Of a DNA stretch of 36,271 nt, positions 8,301 through 15,614 are shown piece by piece (position 1 is the stretch's first letter; each line of letters begins with the position of its first letter). The notes below the pieces were generated by a model, which was not told where the DNA came from, ran no database searches, and saw only the letters and a program-made list of their open reading frames with translations. Source of the stretch: Candidatus Cloacimonadota bacterium. GTDB taxonomy: Bacteria > Cloacimonadota > Cloacimonadia > Cloacimonadales > TCS61. A program made the translations under genes and the position numbers. The stretch is from assembly GCA_021108315.1 (NCBI GenBank), contig JAIORE010000316.1:1-36271 (forward strand). The letters run 5' to 3'.

Positions 8301-11300
8301 GAATTTGTGTTTCATAGTAAAAATCCTCCGGTTGTTGTTGGTGATTTTCTCTCAGAGATTGGAGGAACGGATTGGAATCAAAATACGACTCTCACTCAAA
8401 TGACAGATGTGGATGATGATGAAGTTTACACTTTTCAAACTCTTATTTCATTGGGAGATTACGAATTCAAGATTGCTCTAAATAATAATTGGGATCAAAA
8501 TACTTCTGATGATATCAGTTTTAGTTCGGATAGTATTCAACAAACTTTATTTTCTTATGATATGGCAACAAATGCGACTTCCATTACAGAAGTTACGATA
8601 TTTACTGCTCCTCAAAATTTAACAACTGAATTATCAGGAGATTCTATTTTTCTTAATTGGGAAACTCCCGCCCAAAGAACTCTATCCAATTATAAAATCT
8701 ACCGTGACGGTTCATTTCTTGATTCTACTACCGAAACCGATTTTTTTGATAACACCGTTTCTGAATCTGTCTCCTATTCCTATTATATTACAGCTTCCTA
8801 CACATCTCCTGCCGGAGAATCAGATCCTTCTAATACAGTGGAAATCACTTTTTATGAGCAACATCAAATCACTGATGTTCAATTTTTGGATTCAAATTAT
8901 TCAACATATACAAATTTTCTTGATGACCAAACTTTAACTTTTGGTACAACACCGGCAATTGAAGTTCAAGTGAACGGAATTGATCCAAATAATGTTTCCA
9001 ATTTTGAAGTAACTTTGCATTTCAAAAAAGATTCGGAAGAGTGGCAGGAGAAAAGTTTTAATTGGTTTAGCAATGATGAACCTAATGAAGATTCATATTG
9101 GAGAACAGAATTAGAACACGGCAGCGAAATTTTGAATGGAGATAGTTTGGAATTCTATATATCTGCAACTGATTATACAGAAACAATTTATACTGATGAT
9201 AACTCAGGAAATTATTACCATATCACTTTAGAAGGAATTGCCCAAGCTGTAAATGTAGCTTTTTCTTTGAACATCGGTGGTTATGTCGCAGATAGTGTTG
9301 CTGTTTTCGGTGATGGAAAACCATTGAATTGGGAAGAAGCAACTTTTTTAACAGATGAAAACAACGATAAGATTTTCACTGGAAATACGATTTTTCCTCA
9401 AACAAGCAACGATACAGTCCAATATAAATACAAACGATATTTCAATGAAGAATGGATATGGGAATCACTTGATGATAACAGGATTTTTGTAATTGATGAT
9501 AGTTCATCTGAGCAGGAATTGGCTGTTGATAATTGGAGTGATGAGACATTTAATGAAATAACAAATGTTAGTTTTATCTCTGCAATTAATTCTGATTTTA
9601 CGAATTTTTCTGAAAATGATACTTTAACTACAGGTTCATCTATAATGATAGAAGCGGAAATTGATGGAATTGATGTTGATAACAATTCCGATTTTCAAGT
9701 TTTACTAAATTACACACTTGATGATACTATTTGGTTTTCAAAAGAATTTTATTGGAATCATAATAATACTGAAGCTGATAAATCATATTGGAGAGTTGTA
9801 TTAGAAAATGGTATTGAAATACTAGATGGTGAACTTTGTGAATTCTACCTCTCTGCTACAGATTATAATGGTCCTACATCAGAAGAGAACAATAATGGAA
9901 TGAATTATCAGGTTTCAATTGATAATTTTGGACTTTCTCAGGATGTTACAGTTTGTTTTTCTGTGAATCTCGGGGGATTTGCAGCTGATAGCATTTCGAT
10001 TCAGGGAAATATTTTACCTTTGGATTGGGAAGAACAAACGATTTTAGATTCGATAGGAAGTGGAATTTATTCAGCTGATGTTTTATTTACACAAGGTTCC
10101 GCTTCAAATATTTGTTATAAATACAAAAGATACAATGACGGTGAGGCTCGCTGGATTTGGGAATCTATCGAAAATCGTGATCTAATTATTGATGATAGTA
10201 GCTCACTTCAAATTCTGGATACCGCAAATTGGAATAATTCTGATATTTCTGAGATAAATAGTGTGACTTTTTTCGATTCCACTCTTTCAGCTTACACAAA
10301 TTTTAACAACCAAGATCTGCTTATTGAAGATAGTTCTCTTAATTTCGAGGTTGAACTTGAAGGTATTGATACAGATAAAGTTTCTGATTTTCAAGTTGTT
10401 TTAAACTATCAAATAACTACCAGAACTTGGTTTCAAAAAGATTTTAGTTGGTTCAGTAATGATACGGGAAATTGCAAGTCATATTGGAGAATTGAATTGG
10501 AAAACGGTTCTGAAATTTCAAATGGTGATAGTATTGAGTTTTATATTTCAGCAACTGATTACACCGGAAACGAGTATTTAGATGATAATAGTGGAAATAA
10601 TTATAATGTTGCTATTGATTCTAATCTAACCACACAACCTGTGACCGTCTTTTTCAGTTTAGATTTGGTTGGAACTCAAGCCTATAGTGTTTCATTACAG
10701 GGAAATATTAGCCCACTTAGCTGGATAACAGGAGAAAATCTATTATCCGGTCCGAATGTTTCTGATCAGTACACGATTGATCTGGAATTTCCTACCGGAA
10801 CAGATAAAGATGTGGAATACAAATACGCAATTTTCACTCATACTGAGGATGATTGGGTTTGGGAAACTACTGCAAATCGAAGCTTTATACTGAATGATGA
10901 TAATTCGACCCAAGTTCTATCTATTGATGTTTGGAACAATGGTTCACTTTCTAATATTAGTTCAGTAAATTTTTTAGGAGATTCAAGCTCAGATTTTACC
11001 AATTTCGAAAGTGGCGATACTTTAATTACCGGAAGCAACCTCAATTTTGAAGTAGAACTTGATAATACCGATGAAAATGCGAATTCCGATTTTTCAGCTA
11101 CTTTGAATTATTCCTTTGATGGAACAAACTGGTTAACAAAAAGTTTTGACTGGAATAATAATTATAGTGGGAAATCATATTGGCATACAAATTTAGAAAA
11201 TGGAATAGATGTAGAAAATGGAGATAATCTTGAATTTTATGTAATTGCTACTGATTATACTGAAACGATTTTTACTGATAATAATGGTGGAGCAAATTAT

Positions 11301-12581
11301 TTCGTATCTCTTTCTAATGATGGTCTTTTGCAGGATGTTACGGTTACTTTTTCTTTGAATATCGGCTCTCAAACAGCAGATAATATCTCTCTGCAAGGTA
11401 ATTCTTTGCCTTTGGATTGGACAGAAGGTTCAAATTTAATGACAGATACAGATGGAAACAAGATTTATTCATTTGATATTTTATTCCCAACCGGGAGCAA
11501 CCGAATTATTGAATATAAATATACATCAGAAACTTTAACATCAAAAAGTTGGACTTGGGAATCGTTTGCAGAAAATCGTAGTTTCACAATTGATGATTCC
11601 GATTCAACCCAAACCTTGGATATTGATTATTGGGATAATCTTATGGTGAATGAGCTTACTGAAGTGGAATTTTTGCCTATAAGCAATTCTCAATATACTA
11701 ATTTCAATCATAATGAATTTATTTCCTCGCAAGAGAATGTTCTCATAGAAATTTTAGTAAATGGTGTGGATGAAAATGCAAATTCAGATTTTGAATCAAT
11801 TCTACAGTACCAAGTGAATAGTGGAAGTTGGAATTCGAAAAATTTCAATTGGCAATCAAATAATCTTGCAGAAAATTATTCCATCTGGCAGACAAGTTTA
11901 GAAAATGGAACTGAAGTTTCAGCAGGTGATACTATTAATTTTTATATAGTTGCTGAAGATTACAATGGAGAAGAATATTCTGATAATAACAATGGGCAAA
12001 ACTATGTAGTAAAGATAGCAAATACCAGCACAATTCAAGATATCACAGTTAATTTTCAAGTAAATATGAGTTTGTACGAAGCTGATAGTGTTTTTGTGCA
12101 AGGAAATACTATTCCTCTGTCTTGGGATGTGGGAACAACGATTATGTCTGATTTAAATAGTGATAATATTTATATAGTTGATGTGGTTTTTCCAATCGGC
12201 AGTAATACTTTTGTGGAATACAAATATGTGCGAGCACTTGATAATAGATTGCTATGGGATTGGGAAAATATGAGTGAAAATCGTTCTTTTATCCTTAATG
12301 ATGAAAACTCAACTCAAATATTGGAAATTGATTATTGGAATGATGAAATAGTTGAAATTAGTTCACCCCAAAATCCTGTTTTGCAACAATCTGGGAATGA
12401 TATAGTTCTGTCTTGGGAGGAAGTTTCTGGTGCAACTGGTTACAATGTTTACAGATCACAAAATCCTGTAAACGGTTTTGCAGGACCTATAAATTCTGAG
12501 ATAATTATAGACACTTCTTATACTGATGTTGGTGCTGGAAATTCAGAAAAATACTTTTATTATATCAAAGCAAGCAATTGA
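5355..12581 (+). CDS. giant secreted GH57-like glycoside hydrolase with CBM20-like repeats
   Basis: 2408 residues. The N-terminal signal peptide ends near A19. Residues 20-165 form a beta-rich domain resembling CBM9-type modules. About 175-790 is the catalytic region: GQHMMPF (258-264) fits the GH57 His motif, WIPERVW (292-298) the nucleophile motif with E295, and VYGTDWE (386-392) the acid/base motif with D390. A SbsA-type Ig domain (~797-895), two CBM48/CBM20-like modules (~897-1075) and an FN3 domain (~1085-1168) follow. Five tandem ~233-residue units (1171-2335) come next, each an unrecognised beta domain plus a CBM20-like module with EYKY, WEWE and NRSF-type cores. A final FN3 domain (2337-2408) ends the protein. 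The probable role is extracellular starch or alpha-glucan hydrolysis. There is no membrane anchor or recognised C-terminal sorting tail. GH57 is inferred from motifs only; another alpha-glucan enzyme of related fold is possible. Confidence 0.8.
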   Translation: MKITAIFIISLFIIQIIFALEINGDVKNWQKEDFIGSDIIGDKNGAVGDISSVFSRIENDKLFLRITFDDMSNRKSNKIIKDNFSNEELFIKIVLTKKSNQQILLNQKISLDSKRQNTVLYNSLRTSDYNLFEISFPWKFPQNIDDISYKIEIIKNDKIIDEFQQNEKNQDGGGNCAFIHHGNQGLTYTEVFYGQYPDESSGFDEILEVHQATNIPGNFHMSGTLMPAAEWHNPEFNDWLSSGVYSGWASMMTSALGQHMMPFVNDDMNNWSVQIESDMVRHFYNYNPKVAWIPERVWLSPGNYPESSVIDWIGDNWTQHGVEAVVLDDWPHLSGQNNKKIHWMNNGSGINLRVIPIDNDFVGKMHYDASGAKNHIWNIGQYGISVYGTDWEVAAEMNEHHDTSRLDNYQDVLWWCYNNYPAVNVWKLDSALSNPDFNGTGVDINNGTYGLLGGENGYGGSNNSWYNNWAGTPSHSDFHNPTWNYGYIWSDAYNNLMTAPNNNLAQLGWYTLMINLHETGWHEGGSVAGWEHRYSSHMKNANVYAEAARWANGDYAETTAAYLSDIDHDGGEELIMYNDKIYAVFEGIGGKVNWMFYKNGYGEAYSVISSDVAYWSETDGDFNEGAGNHFAALSDVNPDQQSSIYQISIEQGTGNSVQATLSQWGVKKTIRLETGTDYLDVIYDFFGSTGYIKSGLTPDLLDLIWSGKSNLQRLYGNYGSYVGWRNSSSGASVALVLGSAGGNHNGEFEGTLVKGDEIYGSGIFSLRLFAGYTSPPYVTGVDELNTLASETVDLFGPQVEEAFIGGSNTLQVRFNEDIELESAENTANYNLSGFSVGFNVTSAKLTHYKNVTLVIDGTFSASESGTVTVYNVKDLDGNVTDTDFNTVSNVDWIPDSRKPHLVGSMNSWGASNHDYDLILNENAIWEFEGTLSSGFYEYKVIESDSWNDNDWPFENQSFTLTSSETIIFQANCGHYIGGKSGDEFVFHSKNPPVVVGDFLSEIGGTDWNQNTTLTQMTDVDDDEVYTFQTLISLGDYEFKIALNNNWDQNTSDDISFSSDSIQQTLFSYDMATNATSITEVTIFTAPQNLTTELSGDSIFLNWETPAQRTLSNYKIYRDGSFLDSTTETDFFDNTVSESVSYSYYITASYTSPAGESDPSNTVEITFYEQHQITDVQFLDSNYSTYTNFLDDQTLTFGTTPAIEVQVNGIDPNNVSNFEVTLHFKKDSEEWQEKSFNWFSNDEPNEDSYWRTELEHGSEILNGDSLEFYISATDYTETIYTDDNSGNYYHITLEGIAQAVNVAFSLNIGGYVADSVAVFGDGKPLNWEEATFLTDENNDKIFTGNTIFPQTSNDTVQYKYKRYFNEEWIWESLDDNRIFVIDDSSSEQELAVDNWSDETFNEITNVSFISAINSDFTNFSENDTLTTGSSIMIEAEIDGIDVDNNSDFQVLLNYTLDDTIWFSKEFYWNHNNTEADKSYWRVVLENGIEILDGELCEFYLSATDYNGPTSEENNNGMNYQVSIDNFGLSQDVTVCFSVNLGGFAADSISIQGNILPLDWEEQTILDSIGSGIYSADVLFTQGSASNICYKYKRYNDGEARWIWESIENRDLIIDDSSSLQILDTANWNNSDISEINSVTFFDSTLSAYTNFNNQDLLIEDSSLNFEVELEGIDTDKVSDFQVVLNYQITTRTWFQKDFSWFSNDTGNCKSYWRIELENGSEISNGDSIEFYISATDYTGNEYLDDNSGNNYNVAIDSNLTTQPVTVFFSLDLVGTQAYSVSLQGNISPLSWITGENLLSGPNVSDQYTIDLEFPTGTDKDVEYKYAIFTHTEDDWVWETTANRSFILNDDNSTQVLSIDVWNNGSLSNISSVNFLGDSSSDFTNFESGDTLITGSNLNFEVELDNTDENANSDFSATLNYSFDGTNWLTKSFDWNNNYSGKSYWHTNLENGIDVENGDNLEFYVIATDYTETIFTDNNGGANYFVSLSNDGLLQDVTVTFSLNIGSQTADNISLQGNSLPLDWTEGSNLMTDTDGNKIYSFDILFPTGSNRIIEYKYTSETLTSKSWTWESFAENRSFTIDDSDSTQTLDIDYWDNLMVNELTEVEFLPISNSQYTNFNHNEFISSQENVLIEILVNGVDENANSDFESILQYQVNSGSWNSKNFNWQSNNLAENYSIWQTSLENGTEVSAGDTINFYIVAEDYNGEEYSDNNNGQNYVVKIANTSTIQDITVNFQVNMSLYEADSVFVQGNTIPLSWDVGTTIMSDLNSDNIYIVDVVFPIGSNTFVEYKYVRALDNRLLWDWENMSENRSFILNDENSTQILEIDYWNDEIVEISSPQNPVLQQSGNDIVLSWEEVSGATGYNVYRSQNPVNGFAGPINSEIIIDTSYTDVGAGNSEKYFYYIKASN
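8865..12358 (+). repeat. five tandem ~700-bp coding repeats in the GH57 gene
   Basis: Units start at about 8865, 9555, 10251, 10953 and 11652, with spacing of 230-235 codons. Each begins with a line like ITNVSF...TNF, passes FYISATDY and a DNNSGNNY-like turn, then gives the starch-binding part with QGN, PLDW, EYKY, WES and NRSF, and closes with a WN or YWN element. The copies have diverged at the nucleotide level, so they are old duplications rather than a recent expansion. Confidence 0.9.
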
Positions 12582-12620
12582 GACAGTGCTAAGTTAAATA
12601 TCTAATGACAGTCTCAAAAA

Positions 12621-12677
12621 TGTATCACAAACAATCCTGTTTGTGTTTTTTGCACAAACAGGATTGTTTGTGATACA
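12621..12677. repeat. 25-bp-stem palindrome, copy 1
   Basis: Bases 12621-12645 pair perfectly with 12653-12677 around a 7-base loop, TTTTTTG. It begins 40 bases after the stop of the GH57 gene and could act as a terminator. Each arm also folds on itself, for example ACAAACA / ATCC / TGTTTGT at 12627-12644, so a two-hairpin alternative exists. A near-identical copy lies at 28109-28166. Confidence 0.95.
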
Positions 12678-12913
12678 CTTGACTTGATACTATCTTCTTA
12701 ATTGGAATCTTTCTTATCAAAATACAGTAGTTTTCATATTATATGATTTTATTATTTGAACATTATGTAGAATTGTCTAAGAAGATAAACAAGAAAATTT
12801 TGAGGAATTATCTATTAAATAATAACTTAATCTACCAACAATAAAAAAAGACTTTACAAAATTCATAGTAAATACAAGAAATGTAAAATTATAAAATGTA
12901 ATAATGTTTTTGC

Positions 12914-12930
12914 TTGGAACAATTATTGCA
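12914..12930 (+). promoter_or_regulatory. sigma-54 (RpoN) promoter of pilA
   Basis: TTGGAAC at 12914-12920 and TTGCA at 12926-12930 carry the invariant GG (12916-12917) and GC (12928-12929) exactly ten bases apart, as in the -24/-12 consensus TGGCAC-N5-TTGCA. It sits 33 bases upstream of the pilA ATG. Pilin genes are RpoN-dependent in several bacteria, which makes the placement sensible. No activator gene is in this window. Confidence 0.75.
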
Positions 12931-12962
12931 AAAAAACATTTAATTAAATTATTGGAGGAAGA

Positions 12963-13391
12963 ATGAAAAAATTCTTGAAAAATCAAAAAGGTTTTACTTT
13001 GATCGAACTATTAGCCGTGGTTATTATCGTCGCGATTTTAGCTGCTGTAGCTGTCCCTATCTATATGAGTTATGTAAAAAGTGCAAGATCAACAGAAGCG
13101 CAATCTGCAATTGCCGCTTTGAGATCGGCTTATCGTACTGAATACCAAACTTTTGGAACCACAGAGAGATATACAATTGAAGATGCAAAGCTTGATGTTA
13201 GATTAGGTAACAAAACAACAAAAAATTGGGATTTTGAGATTGTTGGAAATCCACCTAAAAAGTATATTGCCACTTCCACAGCTGATTTTGCTGCCGGAGA
13301 AGGAAAACAAGTTTGGTATGATGTTGACGAAGCAGAATACCATGGATATGGTATAGATACAGAAACTGAAGATGACGAAATAGTTGATTAA
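12963..13391 (+). CDS. pilA: type IV major pilin (PilA-like prepilin)
   Basis: 142 residues. The short basic leader MKKFLKNQKG is cut after G10, and the mature chain starts FTLIELLAVVIIVAILAAVA with the essential glutamate at mature position 5 (E15). The hydrophobic N-terminal helix runs to about residue 38, followed by a small globular head and an acidic tail ending TEDDEIVD. No disulfide cysteines are present. It is the first gene of the cluster, with its own promoter, directly before pilT; that and the short size fit a major pilin better than a pseudopilin. A type II secretion pseudopilin cannot be fully excluded from sequence alone, but PilT and PilM-P favour a pilus. Confidence 0.92.
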   Translation: MKKFLKNQKGFTLIELLAVVIIVAILAAVAVPIYMSYVKSARSTEAQSAIAALRSAYRTEYQTFGTTERYTIEDAKLDVRLGNKTTKNWDFEIVGNPPKKYIATSTADFAAGEGKQVWYDVDEAEYHGYGIDTETEDDEIVD

Positions 13392-13406
13392 TCTTCGGAG
13401 GTAAAA

Positions 13407-14462
13407 TTGACTATACAGGAATTATTAGAATTTACAGTTAATGCCAATGCTTCAGATCTTCATATAAGTGCTGGATCGTATCCAATGGTGCGTGTTCACG
13501 GTCAGATGAAGCGTTTGAATATGCCACGAGTTACACCTGAAGAAGTTGAAAAATTAATTTTCAGTACGATGAATCATTCTCAAAAAACAATTTTCAAAGA
13601 GAAATTAGAGATAGATTTTTCTACAAAACTTCCTGATGGAATTCGTTTCAGGGTAAATGCTTTTCACCAGATTAATGGTTTAGGTGTATCTTTTCGTGTA
13701 ATTCCTAACCTCATAAAAAACTTTGAAGAGTTAAATTTACCGGATATTTTAAGCAAATTGGCTATGAAAGAAAACGGTTTGGTCCTCTTAACAGGTCCCA
13801 CTGGTAGCGGAAAATCTACGACATTGGCAACAATGGTTGATTATATCAATGACCACAAACATTGTCATATCATTACAATTGAAGATCCAATAGAGTTTGT
13901 TCACAGTAGTAAAAATTCTCTTATAAATCAAAGAGAATTGGGACATGACACTTGGTCTTTTACTGCTGCCTTACGATCATCTTTACGTGAAGATCCAGAT
14001 GTAATACTCGTAGGTGAAATGCGTGATTTGGAGACTGTTGCATTAGCTCTTACTGCTGCTGAAACTGGTCATCTGGTTCTAGCTACTTTGCATACTAGTA
14101 GTGCGACAAAATCTATTGACCGTATTATTGATATGTTCGCAAAAGAGCAGCAAGCTCAAGTTAGATCAATGCTTTCTGAGTCTCTTCAAGCAGTTGTTGC
14201 TCAGAAACTTTTACCATTAAAAGATGGTACCGGTCGAGTTCCGGCTCTTGAGATTATGATAGCTAATTCTGCAGTAAAAAACCTTATTCGTGAAGAAAAA
14301 ACATATCAAATTCCTTCTGTAATCCAATCGGGATCAAAAGAAGGGATGCAATCATTGGATCAATCATTATATAATCATGTGATGAACGGTCTATTGGATC
14401 GAGCTACCGCTGAAAAAGTAGCTGACAATCCAAAAATGTTTGTTGCTGGTGCAGCATTTTAA
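13407..14462 (+). CDS. pilT: type IV pilus retraction ATPase PilT
   Basis: 351-residue hexameric cytoplasmic ATPase that depolymerises the pilus. Walker A GPTGSGKS is at 130-137, and the Asp box and Walker B region read LREDPDVILVGEMRD, followed by His-box ATLHTSS. The C-terminal half has NLIREEKTYQIPSVIQSG, the AIRAE-type element that separates PilT from PilB. It lacks the PilB cysteine tetrad. The start is TTG at 13407, chosen because GGAGG at 13397-13401 lies 5 bases before it. It lies 15 bases after pilA, presumably co-transcribed. Confidence 0.97.
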   Translation: MTIQELLEFTVNANASDLHISAGSYPMVRVHGQMKRLNMPRVTPEEVEKLIFSTMNHSQKTIFKEKLEIDFSTKLPDGIRFRVNAFHQINGLGVSFRVIPNLIKNFEELNLPDILSKLAMKENGLVLLTGPTGSGKSTTLATMVDYINDHKHCHIITIEDPIEFVHSSKNSLINQRELGHDTWSFTAALRSSLREDPDVILVGEMRDLETVALALTAAETGHLVLATLHTSSATKSIDRIIDMFAKEQQAQVRSMLSESLQAVVAQKLLPLKDGTGRVPALEIMIANSAVKNLIREEKTYQIPSVIQSGSKEGMQSLDQSLYNHVMNGLLDRATAEKVADNPKMFVAGAAF

Positions 14463-14464
14463 TC

Positions 14465-14923
14465 ATGAAAACGATCTTAAGTAATCAAAAGGGATTTGGG
14501 TTGATAGAAGCTCTAGTTGCATTGGTTATATCTAGCATAGCCATGGTAGGATTGTTTTTGGGATCTAATTATGCAAAAGCAAAAGCTGTAGAGAATTATC
14601 ATTATCGTCGTGCTTTATTAAAGGCTTCTGAAATAATGGAGAACATAAAACATAACAATCGACACAGCAAATTAGAACCAATTCTTGGTAATTATTCACA
14701 AAATTTTGTACTTGATGAGCGTAATGGAAATAAACTTATGGCTGATGTTAGTGTTTCAAAAAATAATACAACGGATTTTTCTATTAGTACTAGCACGAGC
14801 TATAGTACTATAATTGTTTCTATAGATTGGGAAGAATCTTTTAAATTGAAACCTAACTCTTTAGAAGGAATTGAACGCTCAATATCCATTAGAGAAGATT
14901 ATTTTTTTAATAGGCAGAATTAA
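14465..14923 (+). CDS. minor prepilin, PilV/GspI-like
   Basis: 152 residues with leader MKTILSNQKG, cleavage after G10, and mature start FGLIEALVALVISSIAM with E15 at mature position 5. The LIEALVALVI core is characteristic of PilV/GspI-type minor pilins. The start follows the pilT stop by 2 bases with no clear ribosome binding site, so translation is probably coupled. It likely forms part of the pilus initiation or tip complex with the next two products and is processed by PilD. Confidence 0.85.
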   Translation: MKTILSNQKGFGLIEALVALVISSIAMVGLFLGSNYAKAKAVENYHYRRALLKASEIMENIKHNNRHSKLEPILGNYSQNFVLDERNGNKLMADVSVSKNNTTDFSISTSTSYSTIIVSIDWEESFKLKPNSLEGIERSISIREDYFFNRQN

Positions 14924-14925
14924 TT

Positions 14926-15609
14926 ATGAAAATCTTAAAAAATAATAAAGGTTCTTCGCTTATTGAATTAGTTGCCTCTATTCCGCTTGGTGTACTTATT
15001 TTCGCAATATTAACAATCGTGTTAATCAGCTTTATGACTTCATTTCAGGAAACAAAATTGTATACTCAATTACAAGAAGAACTTTTTGATTCAATTGAAG
15101 TGATTAGACACGGTTTTCTGTATGATGACCTTACAGGTCATAATACTGATCTGCCCAGTACAAAAAAAAACTTAATTGGGCTTTTAACTGCCAATAAAGT
15201 GGTTTTTAATGCTTCAAGCAGAATTATTGAGGTTTTTCCAATAAATCTACAAGGAGAAGCTTGGATTTCAAAAGCTAAATTTTATCTTTCTGATAAAAAA
15301 GAATTAAAAGTTGATTTGACTTATCCTTTAGGACATGTCATTGGTAAGAGAATATTTCCTTATGACAATGAGGATGGCAAAATTAAAAACAAGAAAATTG
15401 GAAATGAGCTACAGTTTCAAATTATAAATAATGATATATTTACTGTTGCAAAAGGGACCTCAGAAAAACCTGAAATAATTGGTATCCATCTTATAGGTCA
15501 AGTACGGCTAAGAGAAAAAGGAAAAAAGCAAACCCCAGATGAAGATATGCGGTTGAATATCCGAAAAGTAGATTATTATACTGAAGTCTTTGTCGGGAAT
15601 TTGGAGTAG
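14926..15609 (+). CDS. minor prepilin, PilW/GspJ-like
   Basis: 227 residues with leader MKILKNNKG, cleavage after G9, then SSLIELVASIPLGVLIFAIL with the glutamate at mature position 5 (E14). Length and position between PilV-like and PilX-like proteins fit the PilW/GspJ group. The globular part is unrecognised beta-rich sequence. It starts 2 bases after the previous stop without a clear Shine-Dalgarno, again suggesting coupling. Confidence 0.8.
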   Translation: MKILKNNKGSSLIELVASIPLGVLIFAILTIVLISFMTSFQETKLYTQLQEELFDSIEVIRHGFLYDDLTGHNTDLPSTKKNLIGLLTANKVVFNASSRIIEVFPINLQGEAWISKAKFYLSDKKELKVDLTYPLGHVIGKRIFPYDNEDGKIKNKKIGNELQFQIINNDIFTVAKGTSEKPEIIGIHLIGQVRLREKGKKQTPDEDMRLNIRKVDYYTEVFVGNLE

Positions 15610-15614
15610 ATATT

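Larger units (their letters stand above)
12582..12962. other. intergenic region between GH57 gene and pilA
   Basis: 381 bases without a gene. It holds a long perfect palindrome (12621-12677), about 235 bases of featureless AT-rich sequence, a sigma-54-type promoter (12914-12930) and the pilA ribosome binding site GGAGG (12954-12958). Confidence 0.85.

Noticed and set aside
8865..12358. Tandem repeats as a CRISPR or minisatellite
   Set aside because: The period is about 700 bp, in frame, and diverged at DNA level; these are protein domain repeats.
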